Positions 47,000 to 56,989 of a stretch of 64,000 nucleotides of DNA are shown here, one piece after another. Numbering within the stretch: the stretch's first letter is position 1; each line of letters starts with the position of its first letter. The position numbers were made by a program, and so were the translations under genes. Location of the stretch: the NCBI RefSeq assembly GCF_017316305.2, contig NZ_CP147250.1:1632001-1696000 (forward strand), given 5' to 3'. The DNA is from Enterococcus sp. DIV1094. GTDB taxonomy: Bacteria; Bacillota; Bacilli; Lactobacillales; Enterococcaceae. A model generated the notes under the pieces. The model was not told the origin of the DNA and made no database searches. It worked only from the letters and a program-made list of their open reading frames with translations.

Positions 47000-47072
47000 G
47001 AGGTTACTTCTGCTCCCACCGTTTATTCGGTTTTGAAGTATACGTCAAAAGTGAATTTTACTTTTGTCTCAG
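47000..47072 (+). repeat. Structured intergenic repeat, copy E (right arm and tail)
   Basis: GAGGTTACTTCTG, then CCGTTTATTCGGTTTTGAAG, then the tail hairpin CAAAAGT/ACTTTTG. The tail stem differs from copy A by a compensating pair change. It lies 35 bp after the Fic gene, on the same strand. Confidence 0.65.
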
Positions 47073-47122
47073 CTGCTCTTTTTATCTTTATGGGAGGAAA
47101 AATTCACTAGAATGTTCGATAC

Positions 47123-47170
47123 AAAAAGATCGCCTTCAAAACTAATTTTTACGTTTTGAAGGCGATTTTT
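47123..47170. terminator. Bidirectional terminator
   Basis: ATCGCCTTCAAAAC pairs with GTTTTGAAGGCGAT, with A on the left and T on the right. It serves the Fic gene and the leftward secreted-protein gene. Confidence 0.85.
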
Positions 47171-47229
47171 AGCAGAGACCATTTATGGATTATGTCCGAT
47201 CCTCTGATTGTTAAACTAGTTGCTGATAC

Positions 47230-48387
47230 CTAAATATTCCCAGTGCCGCCACCTATTCCTGGACGGTTGATTTCATTCACGACGGAGACCGTTACCGTTT
47301 TTTCAACTCTTGGATCTTCTGTTACACCAAAAGTCACAGCGAAATTGCCGGTTTTGTTTGCTTCAATCGTGGAACGTTTCACGTAGACGTTCGCTTTTTG
47401 ACCAAGGATAGTTGTCGCAGTTGCGCCAGTTGCTTGGATCAACGATGAGTCATCCGTTTCACCCAACTGAACAGTAGCATCGAATGCTTGTAGGAAAAAC
47501 ATGGAAGGAACATAATTGTCAGAAGTGACTGTAATATTAACAGTTTTAGTAACGAATGTTGAGTCACCTTTTAGACCGAAAGTAACCGTATAATTTCCTG
47601 GTTCAAATTTGATCGTGGAATATTTGATTTCTACAGGCAAGGGATTCCCTAAAATATCAGTTGCCTTGGCGTTTGTCATGCTGATCAGGGATTGTTGGTC
47701 TAGTTGGTCGATCGAGACAGTAGCGTCAGAGGCGTAAACAAAGTAAAGATCTTCCTCCTCCTCCTCGCCTTTATTGTCTGTCACGGTGACTTGGATCGTT
47801 TTACGGATTTTTGGTTCTTCTTTGATTCCTAAAACGATTTGATACGTACCGGGGGTATTGCTCACTACATTTGATTTCTTGATAACAACGTCTACTGGAT
47901 ATCCGGAAGATGTCGTTGCTTGAGCTTTTGCTGCTTGAAGAATCGACGCTTCGTCTGTGTTCTCGACAGGAACAGTTGCGTCTTCAGCAGTTAATTGATA
48001 AATACCGTAACTCGGGCAATCTTCAAGAGTGTCGCCTACTGTGACAGTGATTACTTTTTCTACTGAAGAGATGTTCGTCGTGCCGATCGTCACTCGGTAG
48101 ATACCAGGACGATCTTGTACATTACTTGTTTTGATGATTGGCGTGATCTCTACGCCAATCGAATTGGTGATCCGTGCATGAGAGGCGATTAAAATCTGTT
48201 CATTAGATGTTTCGCCTACTGCTAATTCAACATTAGATGCACTGATCGCATAAGCTCCGATAAAATCTGTGTCGCTAACTGTTGGCTGCATTTGTACAGC
48301 ACCGACAGGTTGAGAGACACCCAAGCAAGAGATTGCACACAAAAAAATACCAGCGGATAATGCGGTTTTCAAAACAATGGATTTCAT
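47230..48387 (-). CDS. Secreted protein with four Ig-like repeats
   Basis: The 385-aa protein has a signal peptide (about 1-30) and four repeats of roughly 75-90 residues (about 45-117, 128-205, 218-290 and 297-372). Each repeat opens with a short strand ending in an A-x-D/N-A/V-T-V pattern and closes with GxYxVTxG and KTITVTV-type strands, as in bacterial Ig-like folds. An acidic linker GEEEEEDLY lies before repeat 3. There is no LPXTG, GW or membrane anchor; the end is a Gly-rich tail. It is probably exported and may bind a surface or partner; the function is unknown. Confidence 0.7.
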   Translation of the reverse strand: MKSIVLKTALSAGIFLCAISCLGVSQPVGAVQMQPTVSDTDFIGAYAISASNVELAVGETSNEQILIASHARITNSIGVEITPIIKTSNVQDRPGIYRVTIGTTNISSVEKVITVTVGDTLEDCPSYGIYQLTAEDATVPVENTDEASILQAAKAQATTSSGYPVDVVIKKSNVVSNTPGTYQIVLGIKEEPKIRKTIQVTVTDNKGEEEEEDLYFVYASDATVSIDQLDQQSLISMTNAKATDILGNPLPVEIKYSTIKFEPGNYTVTFGLKGDSTFVTKTVNITVTSDNYVPSMFFLQAFDATVQLGETDDSSLIQATGATATTILGQKANVYVKRSTIEANKTGNFAVTFGVTEDPRVEKTVTVSVVNEINRPGIGGGTGNI

Positions 48388-48632
48388 TTTTTTACCTTCT
48401 TTCTAAAAAATAATTGTATAACAAGTACAATATAACAGCTGTTCGAGTTATCGACGAAACGATAATTATAGAATTAAAGAAAAAGTGGCACCCACAGAAA
48501 AATCGCTGCTTAGCAATGCAGACAGAAATAATGGATCATTCATCCCTGATGCGAGGATCAAGGTTTTTATCCATTCAACAAGTATGCCCGTGTCTCATTT
48601 TTTTTAGTTTGAAAAATCAAAAAATTTTTTGG

Positions 48633-48661
48633 TTGACAAAAAAAACAGTGCGTTCTAAGAT
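48633..48661 (+). promoter_or_regulatory. Promoter of the tyrS leader
   Basis: TTGACA, a 17-bp spacer and TAAGAT. Confidence 0.8.
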
Positions 48662-48667
48662 AATAGA

Positions 48668-48908
48668 TAGATGAATAAAGAATTAGACGATGAATAAAAC
48701 GAAGTAGTGATTAAAGCCAATGTTTCAGAAAACTAGTGGTTGCTGCGAACTAGTACATGCTTTAACGCGAATTACATTTTAGGAGTCTATGGCTTGATGC
48801 CACGCGACAGCGTTAAATGTTTGAGAGATATGTTTTGGAAGCAAACATATAATTTGGGTGGTACCGCGAATTTTCGTCCCTTGACTGATTAGTCAAGGGA
48901 CTTTTTTT
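48668..48908 (+). promoter_or_regulatory. Tyrosine T-box riboswitch leader
   Basis: The leader holds a long Stem I with a specifier region GAACTAGTACATGC in which UAC is the tyrosine codon. The T-box GGGTGGTACCGCG is at 48856-48868, and the terminator GTCCCTTGACT/AGTCAAGGGAC with seven T is at 48876-48908. Uncharged tRNA-Tyr should pair with the leader and prevent termination, raising tyrS when tyrosine is scarce. Confidence 0.93.
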
Positions 48909-48967
48909 ATTCAATCAAACAACGAGCAGATCTTCTGCTTTGATAAAAAATTATGGAGGGTGATTCG

Positions 48968-50224
48968 ATGAATATTATTGATGAATTAACGTGGCGTGAT
49001 GCCATTAACCAACAAACGAACGAAGAAAGACTTCGTGAACTTGTTGAAGAAAAGAGTATTTCCCTTTATTGCGGGGTTGATCCAACAGGCGATTCGATGC
49101 ATATTGGTCATTTGATCCCATTTATGATGATGAAAAGATTCCAATTAGCAGGACATCATCCATATATCTTGATCGGTGGGGGAACTGGAACCATCGGTGA
49201 CCCAAGTGGCCGTACGAGCGAACGTGTGTTACAAACGATGGAACAAGTACAGCACAATGTAGATGCTTTATCGAACCAAATGCGTAAATTGTTTGGGAAA
49301 GATGCAAATATCACATTCGTGAATAACTATGACTGGTTATCAAATATCTCTTTACTGGAATTTTTAAGAGACTACGGAAAAAACTTCAACATCAATACGA
49401 TGTTAGCAAAAGATATCGTAGCAAGTCGTTTGGAAGTCGGTATTTCATTCACAGAATTCACTTACCAAATCTTGCAATCGATCGATTTCTTACACTTGCA
49501 CAGAACGTACGACGTGCAGTTACAGATCGGTGGAGCTGACCAATGGGGGAACATCACTGCTGGTTTAGATTTGATCCGTAAATTGGAAGGACCAGAAGCA
49601 GAAGCCTTTGGATTGACGATCCCATTGATGCTAAAAGCGGATGGCACGAAGTTTGGGAAAACTGCCGGCGGTGCGATCTGGCTAGATCCTGAAAAAACAT
49701 CACCTTACGAATTCTACCAATTCTGGTTGAACCAAGATGATCGTGATGTTGTAAAATACTTGAAATTCTTCACTTTCTTATCACAAGAAGAAATCAATGA
49801 ATTAGCGAAAAAAGTGGAGACAGAACCTGAGAAACGTGAGGCACAACGCCGTTTAGCCGAAGAAGTGACACGTTTTGTCCACAGCGAAGAAGATTTGCAA
49901 GAAGCGCAAAAAATCACAGCTGCATTATTCTCTGGAAATATCAAAGAACTAAACGCTTCAGAAATCGAACAAGGCTTTGGAAATATGCCGAATGTCGAGA
50001 TTTCAAGTACCCCTGAAAATATCGTGGAATTGCTTGTTTCCACAAAAATCGAGCCATCAAAACGTCAAGCACGTGAAGATGTATCGAACGGAGCTATAAG
50101 TATTAACGGTGATCGCGTAACCGATTTAAATTTTGTCATTGATCCAGCTACAGAATTTGATGGTAAATTCGTAGTGATCAGAAAAGGGAAAAAACGCTAC
50201 TTTTTGGCCAAAGTAGTTGATTAG
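48968..50224 (+). CDS. tyrS: Tyrosyl-tRNA synthetase
   Basis: The ATG at 48968 follows GGAGGGTG and gives 418 aa. The class I HIGH motif is SMHIGHLIPF, and the KMSKS-type loop is GTKFGKTAGG. The C-terminal S4-like RNA-binding domain (about 350-418) is present. Its position before tdc and tyrP is the standard enterococcal tyramine cluster, where this TyrRS copy is thought to sense tyrosine. A T-box controls it and a terminator separates it from tdc. Confidence 0.96.
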   Translation: MNIIDELTWRDAINQQTNEERLRELVEEKSISLYCGVDPTGDSMHIGHLIPFMMMKRFQLAGHHPYILIGGGTGTIGDPSGRTSERVLQTMEQVQHNVDALSNQMRKLFGKDANITFVNNYDWLSNISLLEFLRDYGKNFNINTMLAKDIVASRLEVGISFTEFTYQILQSIDFLHLHRTYDVQLQIGGADQWGNITAGLDLIRKLEGPEAEAFGLTIPLMLKADGTKFGKTAGGAIWLDPEKTSPYEFYQFWLNQDDRDVVKYLKFFTFLSQEEINELAKKVETEPEKREAQRRLAEEVTRFVHSEEDLQEAQKITAALFSGNIKELNASEIEQGFGNMPNVEISSTPENIVELLVSTKIEPSKRQAREDVSNGAISINGDRVTDLNFVIDPATEFDGKFVVIRKGKKRYFLAKVVD

Positions 50225-50324
50225 AATTTAGTAATTTTTTGCCTTGTAAAAGGTCTATTCCATTACAAAATTCCAATTTTTGAAACTTATCCTAATAGTT
50301 ACGCCGATTGTCGTTAATACAATC

Positions 50325-50365
50325 AAAAGGAGAGAATTTACATTTGTAAATTCCCTCCTTTTTTT
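50325..50365 (+). terminator. Terminator between tyrS and tdc
   Basis: AAAGGAGAGAATTTACA pairs with TGTAAATTCCCTCCTTT, followed by T residues. Confidence 0.85.
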
Positions 50366-50515
50366 AATTTTTATCAATTGTACCAACAATTCAAACAATT
50401 AAAAACATTAAAATGAAATGAGGAAAATAGAAAAAATGATATTTACAGAAATAAAAAACAGGTGTAACCTAAGCCTCGACAAAATTTAAATAATTATTTT
50501 TAGGAGGGTTTCTTC

Positions 50516-52390
50516 ATGGAATCAAATGTAAATGATTTAAATTTAAATGCACTATTCATTGGAGACAAAGCAGAGAATGGCCAAATCTATAAAGATTTGT
50601 TAAATGAATTAGTGGACGAACACTTAGGATGGCGTCAAAATTATATGCCACAAGATATGCCGATCATTACGCCGGAAGAAAAAAGCAGTGAAAGCTTCGC
50701 TCACACGATCAACAAAACAAAAGACGTGTTAGCAGAAATCTCTACGCGGATGCGTACGCACTCTGTCCCATGGCATAATGCAGGACGTTATTGGGGACAT
50801 ATGAACTCTGAAACATTGATGCCATCATTATTGGCTTATAATTTTGCGATGTTATGGAACGGAAATAATGTCGCTTATGAATCTTCTCCAGCAACGAGTC
50901 AAATGGAAGAAGAAGTAGGAATGGAATTTGCTACATTGATGGGGTACAAAAATGGCTGGGGACACATCGTCGCAGATGGTTCATTAGCTAACTTGGAAGG
51001 TCTATGGTATGCACGTAACATCAAATCATTGCCACTTGCGATGAAAGAAGTGACACCTGAATTGGTTTCCGGAAAAACAGACTGGGAATTGATGAATCTT
51101 TCAACGCGTGAAATCATCGATCTATTAGATCAAGTGCCAGAAAAAATCGATGAGATCAAAGCACATTCTGCACGCAGTGGGAAACATCTGCAACAATTAG
51201 GTAAATGGTTAGTACCACAAACAAAACACTACTCTTGGTTGAAAGCAGCAGACATCATTGGTGTCGGTCTAGATCAAGTGATCCCAGTGCCTGTCGATCA
51301 CAACTACCGCATGGATATCAATGAACTTGAAGCGATCATTCGTGAATTGGCTGCTGAACAAACACCAGTTTTAGGTGTCGTTGGTGTCGTTGGTTCTACC
51401 GAAGAAGGTGCAATCGATGAAATCGACAAAATTGTTGAATTACGTCGCGCACTAGAAAAAGAAGGTATTTATTTCTACCTACACGTAGATGCAGCTTACG
51501 GTGGTTACGGACGTGCGATCTTCCTTGATGAAAACAATGAGTTCATTCCATTTGATCAATTAAAAGAAGTACACGCAAAACATCATGTCTTCACAGAAAA
51601 CAAAAATTATCTATTAAAAGAAGTGCATCATGCCTATCAAGCAATTGAAGAAGCAGAATCAGTAACGATCGATCCACATAAAATGGGCTATGTTCCTTAC
51701 TCTGCTGGCGGAATCGTAATCAAAGACATTCGTATGCGCGATGTGATCTCTTACTTTGCAACGTATGTATTTGAAAAAGGAGCAGATATCCCAGCGTTAC
51801 TTGGTGCTTATATCTTAGAAGGATCAAAAGCGGGAGCAACTGCCGCAAGTGTTTGGGCAGCACATCATGTACTACCATTGAATGTGACTGGTTACGGTAA
51901 ATTGATGGGGGCATCGATCGAAGGTGCACATCGTTTCTTCAATTTCTTGAATAATTTAACATTCAAAGTGGGCGATAAAGAAATCGAAGTTCATCCATTG
52001 ACTTATCCAGATTTCAATATGGTCGATTATGTATTCAAAGAAAAAGGCAATGATGATCTGGTAGCAATGAATCAATTGAACCATGATGTATATGATTATT
52101 CTTCTTATGTCAAAGGAAGCATCTATGGCAATGAATTCTTGACCTCTCATACAGACTTTGCGATTCCAGATTATGGCAATAGCCCATTACAATTTGTAAA
52201 ACAATTAGGATTTACAGAAGAAGAATGGGAACGCGCTGGAAAAGTCACAGTCTTACGTGCTAGTGTCATGACGCCATATATGAATAAAGCAGAACATTTT
52301 GAAGAATATGCAGAAAAAATCAAAGCAGCACTTCAAAGTAAACTAGAAAAAATCTATGCAGATCAGTTAGTGGCAAACGAAACAAAATAA
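50516..52390 (+). CDS. tdc: Tyrosine decarboxylase
   Basis: The 624-aa PLP enzyme starts behind TAGGAGGG. The PLP lysine is Lys389 in [16 protein letters not shown], the Asp partner is in [14 protein letters not shown], and the N-terminal [13 protein letters not shown] is typical of enterococcal TyrDC. It turns L-tyrosine (and L-DOPA or phenylalanine weakly in known homologues) into tyramine, consuming a cytoplasmic proton and so raising pH. It lies between tyrS and the tyrosine/tyramine exchanger. Confidence 0.97.
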   Translation: MESNVNDLNLNALFIGDKAENGQIYKDLLNELVDEHLGWRQNYMPQDMPIITPEEKSSESFAHTINKTKDVLAEISTRMRTHSVPWHNAGRYWGHMNSETLMPSLLAYNFAMLWNGNNVAYESSPATSQMEEEVGMEFATLMGYKNGWGHIVADGSLANLEGLWYARNIKSLPLAMKEVTPELVSGKTDWELMNLSTREIIDLLDQVPEKIDEIKAHSARSGKHLQQLGKWLVPQTKHYSWLKAADIIGVGLDQVIPVPVDHNYRMDINELEAIIRELAAEQTPVLGVVGVVGSTEEGAIDEIDKIVELRRALEKEGIYFYLHVDAAYGGYGRAIFLDENNEFIPFDQLKEVHAKHHVFTENKNYLLKEVHHAYQAIEEAESVTIDPHKMGYVPYSAGGIVIKDIRMRDVISYFATYVFEKGADIPALLGAYILEGSKAGATAASVWAAHHVLPLNVTGYGKLMGASIEGAHRFFNFLNNLTFKVGDKEIEVHPLTYPDFNMVDYVFKEKGNDDLVAMNQLNHDVYDYSSYVKGSIYGNEFLTSHTDFAIPDYGNSPLQFVKQLGFTEEEWERAGKVTVLRASVMTPYMNKAEHFEEYAEKIKAALQSKLEKIYADQLVANETK

Positions 52391-52403
52391 ACGTAAATCT
52401 TTG

Positions 52404-52488
52404 GATGAGTGAGGAGAAAGGGAGTCGAAATGAGCGCTCATCTCTCGTTCAAAAAGAACGAAGGATGAGCTTCCTCTCTCAACTCATT
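52404..52488 (+). repeat. Large hairpin between tdc and tyrP
   Basis: Inner arms GCTCATC/GATGAGC and CGTTC/GAACG surround the loop AAAAA; outer arms ATGAGTGAG/CTCAACTCAT extend it. There is no long T-run, so it is more likely a 3' stabiliser or partial attenuator. Confidence 0.6.
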
Positions 52489-52635
52489 TATTTCATGTTG
52501 GAGTGCCTTTGAAGCTTGATGATCCAAGCAAAAATACTCAAAGCACAAGTTGTCCGTACGTTTGCTTTTATTTGCTATTAATGAAAAAGTTTCAAAGACA
52601 CGCCTATTTAATCATTAATAAGGAGAGTGTCAAAA

Positions 52636-54054
52636 TTGAGTAAAGCTCAAGTAAGTAAAATGGGGCTAGGAACATTTATTGGTTTGACTATGGCGCTATG
52701 TGCCACTGTTCGTAGTATCCCAACGTTGTCAGCTGTTGGTTGGACATTGATTTTTTACACTATTTTTGCCGTCTTGTTTTTTGCTGGACCTATTTCAATG
52801 ATTTCTGGTGAATTATCAACGATGCTTCCACAAGAAGGAGGCCCACAACTTTGGGTAAAAACAGCACTAGGTAGTAAATGGGGATTTGTCGTTGCTTGGT
52901 TGCTATGGGTGCAAATGTTTCCGGGAATGGTAATGGTCGCTTCTACCTTAGGGCCATTATTAGGAAATACATTTGGAAATGCGTCTCTTGGAAACAATCA
53001 CTACTTTGTTTTAGGCTGTATCTTGGTCATCTACTGGATCATCACCTTGCTCAACTTGAAGTTTGACATGGCGAAAGTCGGTGGGAACATTGGTGTTTGG
53101 CTAGGGGTATATATTCCTGTTGTGATCATGTTTGTTTTGGGGATCTTAGCGTTTTTCAAAGTGGGACTTGTTTCAAATGGCTATCTAGGAGATTTTTCAT
53201 GGTCAAAAGCATTGCCTGATCTACAACACAGTGACTCGTTGAAATATTTGGCAGGGATCACATTTATCTTTGTAGGGATCGAAATGAGTTCAGTGTATAT
53301 GCCTCGTTTGAAAGATGCAACGAAGAACTATACTAAAGGGGTCTTCATTGCATTGATCGGACTTGTCTTATTGAATGTCATCAACGCTTTGTTTGTCGCA
53401 AATGTCGTACCAGAAGGAACGATGGAATTGGCAAATATCACACAACCAGTATTGATCTATTGTGATATTTTAGGATTGCCAACGATCATTGGTAATATCT
53501 TCAGCTTTATGGTCTTTATTGGTGTTCTTTTACAATTATCTGCTTGGGTAACTGGACCTTCGAAAACGATTATCCAAGTGGCTCGTGAAGGGTTCTTACC
53601 ACCAAAATTTGGTTTCCATAAAGAAAACGAATATGGTGTTTCGAGAAATGTTGTATTGACACAATCAGTAGTTATCTCACTCTTTGCATTGCTATATGGC
53701 ATAATGGATGATGTAAGTGCGGTCTTTCTTACATTAACAAATGCAACAACCGTGATTTATTGCATTGTTTATTTCTTGATTGCCGTATCATTATTAAAAA
53801 TGAGAACTAGCCATCCAGAATTGGCACGTCCTTATCGAATCGGTAAAAAAGGAAATGGCTTTGCTTGGCTTGTTAGCTGTATGTTGATGCTGGCAATCAT
53901 CGCTGTTGTTGTTTCAACATTAGGAACTTCAACATTAGCCGATGCATTGCTTGTTGGGGCCATTGCGATCGTGATGTTCGTTATTCCGTTGATCATCAAT
54001 CGCGTGAAGAAAGCAACCTGGTTGACTGAAGTTGAAACAGACTTAAAAGAATAA
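52636..54054 (+). CDS. tyrP: Tyrosine/tyramine antiporter
   Basis: The TTG at 52636, spaced from AGGAGAG, gives 472 aa; an earlier GTG touches the RBS. It is an APC-type amino acid transporter with 12 membrane segments, near the glutamate/GABA exchanger group (MISGELSTMLPQEGGPQLWV, FIFVGIEMSSVYMPRLKDA). It exchanges external tyrosine for tyramine and thereby builds proton motive force. The Na+/H+ antiporter gene that often follows tyrP is absent here. Confidence 0.93.
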   Translation: MSKAQVSKMGLGTFIGLTMALCATVRSIPTLSAVGWTLIFYTIFAVLFFAGPISMISGELSTMLPQEGGPQLWVKTALGSKWGFVVAWLLWVQMFPGMVMVASTLGPLLGNTFGNASLGNNHYFVLGCILVIYWIITLLNLKFDMAKVGGNIGVWLGVYIPVVIMFVLGILAFFKVGLVSNGYLGDFSWSKALPDLQHSDSLKYLAGITFIFVGIEMSSVYMPRLKDATKNYTKGVFIALIGLVLLNVINALFVANVVPEGTMELANITQPVLIYCDILGLPTIIGNIFSFMVFIGVLLQLSAWVTGPSKTIIQVAREGFLPPKFGFHKENEYGVSRNVVLTQSVVISLFALLYGIMDDVSAVFLTLTNATTVIYCIVYFLIAVSLLKMRTSHPELARPYRIGKKGNGFAWLVSCMLMLAIIAVVVSTLGTSTLADALLVGAIAIVMFVIPLIINRVKKATWLTEVETDLKE

Positions 54055-54082
54055 CAGGAAAAACGATCTCTTAGAGAATATA

Positions 54083-54127
54083 AAACAACACCTATGAAGA
54101 ACTGTTTTCTTCGTAGGTGTTGTTTTT
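54083..54127. terminator. Terminator after tyrP
   Basis: AACAACACCTATGAAGAA pairs with TTCTTCGTAGGTGTTGTT, followed by T. It may also serve the leftward malR. Confidence 0.85.
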
Positions 54128-54229
54128 CTTAAAAAATCAAGAGCAAAAAAATAGAGACGTCTCAACTTTTGGCTAAGTAGACGTGTTCTAATGCTTTATT
54201 TTTGTTTGATCTTCCTAGGAATGAATGAC

Positions 54230-55246
54230 CTATTTTTCTTTCAATGGAACAACAGTTTCTCGTTTGATCAAACGATGGGGGATCACTAAGCGCACGCCAT
54301 TGCTCACTTCTTCATGGATCAGTTCTTGTAATTTTTGCATTGCGACTCGCCCTAACTCAGAGATATCGATGTCGATACTCGTTAAATAAGGGTGCATCAA
54401 AGTAGAAAAAATCGAGTTATTGAAGCTGATCATCGAAAGGGTTTCCGGGATGACATAGCCATACATTTGAGCGAGTTGCATCGTGCGCAGCGCGAAAATA
54501 TCATCGATGACAACTAATGCTGTCGCTTTCGTATTTTTCAAAATCGAATCAAACGCCAAGTAATCTTCGGCTTGTTCCAAAGTGACACTTGGCTGGGCAT
54601 TCAACCCCGCTAACATCATGGCTTTTTGATACCCGAAATAGCGTTCAAAATATAAACTTTCGTGGGTGGTATTAGTCACGAAAAGAATGTTTTTATGACC
54701 ATTATCAATCAAGAATTCAGTTGCTTGTTTCCCTAACAATTGATTGTCATTGTCAATGTAGATGATTTCGTTCTCATGGTGATACGGTTGTCCGATCAGC
54801 GTGAACGGAATCTGTTGTTCATAAAGATAATCGATGACTGGGTCTTCGCTATCCGAATAAACAAGGATAAAGCCATCGACTTGTTTTTGCAAATGCATTC
54901 GCTGAACGTTCTCTAACAAGAGGTCGAAACTTTTGGCTGTAGCGATAGCTGTTGTCACGCCGTGATGACGAGCTTCTTCGTTGATTGCTTCCATGATCTC
55001 AAGATAAAACGGGTTGCCAAGACGCTCTCTTGAATCGAGTGGTGGAAGAATGACACCTACAGCGCTTGATATACGTTTACCAAGATTTCTCGCCGTGATA
55101 TTTGGCACATATCCTAGCTCATCCATGATTTTTCGTACTTTCTTTTTCGTTGTTTCAGAAATGCTTGGATGATCGTTGATCACGCGAGAAACAGTCGATG
55201 TCGCTACACCTGCTTTTTTTGCAACATCTTTCACTGTAATTGACAT
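54230..55246 (-). CDS. malR: Maltose operon repressor, LacI family
   Basis: The 338-aa protein has the LacI HTH and hinge (VKDVAKKAGVATSTVSRVIN, NITARNLGKR) and a sugar-binding core. The gene order malR-malM-pgmB-malP with divergent malT matches the E. faecalis maltose locus, so MalR is the likely binder of the two palindromes in the malP-malT region. A gap of 74 bp separates it from the mutarotase gene, so it could be on the same transcript or have a weak promoter of its own. Confidence 0.9.
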   Translation of the reverse strand: MSITVKDVAKKAGVATSTVSRVINDHPSISETTKKKVRKIMDELGYVPNITARNLGKRISSAVGVILPPLDSRERLGNPFYLEIMEAINEEARHHGVTTAIATAKSFDLLLENVQRMHLQKQVDGFILVYSDSEDPVIDYLYEQQIPFTLIGQPYHHENEIIYIDNDNQLLGKQATEFLIDNGHKNILFVTNTTHESLYFERYFGYQKAMMLAGLNAQPSVTLEQAEDYLAFDSILKNTKATALVVIDDIFALRTMQLAQMYGYVIPETLSMISFNNSIFSTLMHPYLTSIDIDISELGRVAMQKLQELIHEEVSNGVRLVIPHRLIKRETVVPLKEK

Positions 55247-55320
55247 AAATTAAATCACCTTTCTTTTTTCATCGTTCATCGTCTTGGTTGGCTTCTTAAA
55301 ATCAAATAAAGCAAAAATGG

Positions 55321-56331
55321 TCAAGTGAATGTACTGAATTCATAAGTTGTTTGGCTGATACGTTCTTGTCCAGGACGTAGTGTGATCGAGCCAAACGCCG
55401 GAAAGTGAACGATATCTGGTATTTCTTGTGGTTCGATGGCTAAACCAAAATTAGAGTGCATTTTTTTGCCATTGATTTGTAGCTCTTCATCGAATCCAGT
55501 TGTAGAAAATAATACCATACTTTTGTTCGTAGTTGCTATATTCATTTGGCGACCGGAAGTTTCTTCTGATAATGTTAAACTATTTTTTGTTAGTTTCGGT
55601 GAATTCAATAAAAAGACATCATCAAGCCCCATAGGATACTTAGACAAAATTTCCGTTAAGGGATTCGATTTATGGAAATCGATGGGTAAGTCCTCTTTAG
55701 CGATTGTTTCTCCTGTAGGTAAGTTATCATGATCAAGAAGTAACAGGCTATCTAATTGGATTTGAAGTTGATGCGTATCAATATCTCGCTTTCCATTACC
55801 TGATAGATTGAAATAGGCGTGATTTGTAGGATTACAAATCGTTTCAACGACGCTATTCGCCTTAGTGATCATCACTAATTTGTTGCCCTCTAACTGATAA
55901 GTGACAGTAGCGGTGATTGGTCCTGGATAACCTGAAGAAGTGTCTTTTAAATAAAAGACGACACCAACTGCTTGAGGTGATTTGAATACTTCTACCTCCC
56001 AAAATTGAAAGGACCAACCGTTTGTTCCGCCATGGATATGATGATGCCCATTATTTTTTTCGAGTTGATGCGTTTCCCATTCGCCATTTCTGATCCTACC
56101 TGCCACTGGACCAACAGTTGCACCAAAAAAACTTTGATCGGATAAAACATCTTGGAGATTGTCGTAAGAGAGTAAGACATTTTCCTTGAGACCATTCCTG
56201 TCGGGTGTGAACACTTGGTGTAAACGAGCACCATAATTGAGAAGAACGACTTCTAGCTCGTCGTTCTTCAATGTGATTTTTTTTAGGTTTGTTTGTTTGA
56301 TGGGGAGAACAGAGATGCTTGGTTCAGACAT
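55321..56331 (-). CDS. malM: Aldose 1-epimerase (maltose/glucose mutarotase)
   Basis: The 336-aa beta-sandwich protein has the galactose mutarotase residues in [29 protein letters not shown] and the late Glu in [12 protein letters not shown]. It interconverts alpha and beta anomers so that MalP and PgmB products can enter glycolysis. It overlaps the pgmB gene by 8 nt, which indicates coupling. Confidence 0.88.
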   Translation of the reverse strand: MSEPSISVLPIKQTNLKKITLKNDELEVVLLNYGARLHQVFTPDRNGLKENVLLSYDNLQDVLSDQSFFGATVGPVAGRIRNGEWETHQLEKNNGHHHIHGGTNGWSFQFWEVEVFKSPQAVGVVFYLKDTSSGYPGPITATVTYQLEGNKLVMITKANSVVETICNPTNHAYFNLSGNGKRDIDTHQLQIQLDSLLLLDHDNLPTGETIAKEDLPIDFHKSNPLTEILSKYPMGLDDVFLLNSPKLTKNSLTLSEETSGRQMNIATTNKSMVLFSTTGFDEELQINGKKMHSNFGLAIEPQEIPDIVHFPAFGSITLRPGQERISQTTYEFSTFT

Positions 56332-56989
56332 CTTTACGCCAAACTTGTTGCAGATAGTCGAGTGTTAACGCAGACGTATCAGCGACGATCGGAATTTCCT
56401 CCCCAAGATCTTCCTTGCGCCCAACGCCTACAGGATAGGCACCGCTTGCGATGATTGCTTGGATGCCTGCTTTTGCATCTTCGATACCTACACACTCAGT
56501 AGCAGCTAAGCCGATTTCTTTTGCTGCTAATAAAAAGATATCAGGGGCGGGTTTGCCACTTGCTACTTTGCCAGGGGCGGCAATTGCATCAAAGTAGTCA
56601 GTCAACTGCATTTTATTCAGCAACAATGGGCCGTTTTTGCTTGCGGAAGCTAAGGCGATCTTGATGCCCGCTTCTTTTAATTCCGTTAATAAGGAAACGA
56701 TACCCGGAAATACGTCTGATGGTGTGATTTCTTGGATCATTTCTAGATAGTACTCATTTTTGCGTTTAGCTAAATCAGCGAATTCTTCGTTTGAGAAATC
56801 ATTTTCTTTCTTACCATAGGCAAGAAGTAACGTCAATGAATCTTCCCGGCTAACGCCTTTCAATTGTTCGTTGAAGTTGCGGTCGATTGAAACCCCGATT
56901 TCTTCACCAAGTTTTTTCCAAGCGCGATAATGGAACTCTGCTGTGTCGGTGATGACACCATCTAAATCGAATAGAACACCCTTAAACAT
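56324..56989 (-). CDS. pgmB: Beta-phosphoglucomutase
   Basis: The ATG at 56989 is spaced correctly from AAGGAAG and gives 221 aa; an ATG 6 nt earlier is too close. HAD motif I is [10 protein letters not shown] with Asp8 and Asp10, and [15 protein letters not shown] and [11 protein letters not shown] complete the set. It converts beta-glucose 1-phosphate, made by MalP, to glucose 6-phosphate. It overlaps both malP (8 nt) and malM (8 nt). Confidence 0.94.
   Translation of the reverse strand: MFKGVLFDLDGVITDTAEFHYRAWKKLGEEIGVSIDRNFNEQLKGVSREDSLTLLLAYGKKENDFSNEEFADLAKRKNEYYLEMIQEITPSDVFPGIVSLLTELKEAGIKIALASASKNGPLLLNKMQLTDYFDAIAAPGKVASGKPAPDIFLLAAKEIGLAATECVGIEDAKAGIQAIIASGAYPVGVGRKEDLGEEIPIVADTSALTLDYLQQVWRKDV

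Noticed and set aside
48414..48674. 86-codon forward frame before tyrS
   Set aside because: It runs through the tyrS promoter and has no RBS or domain.
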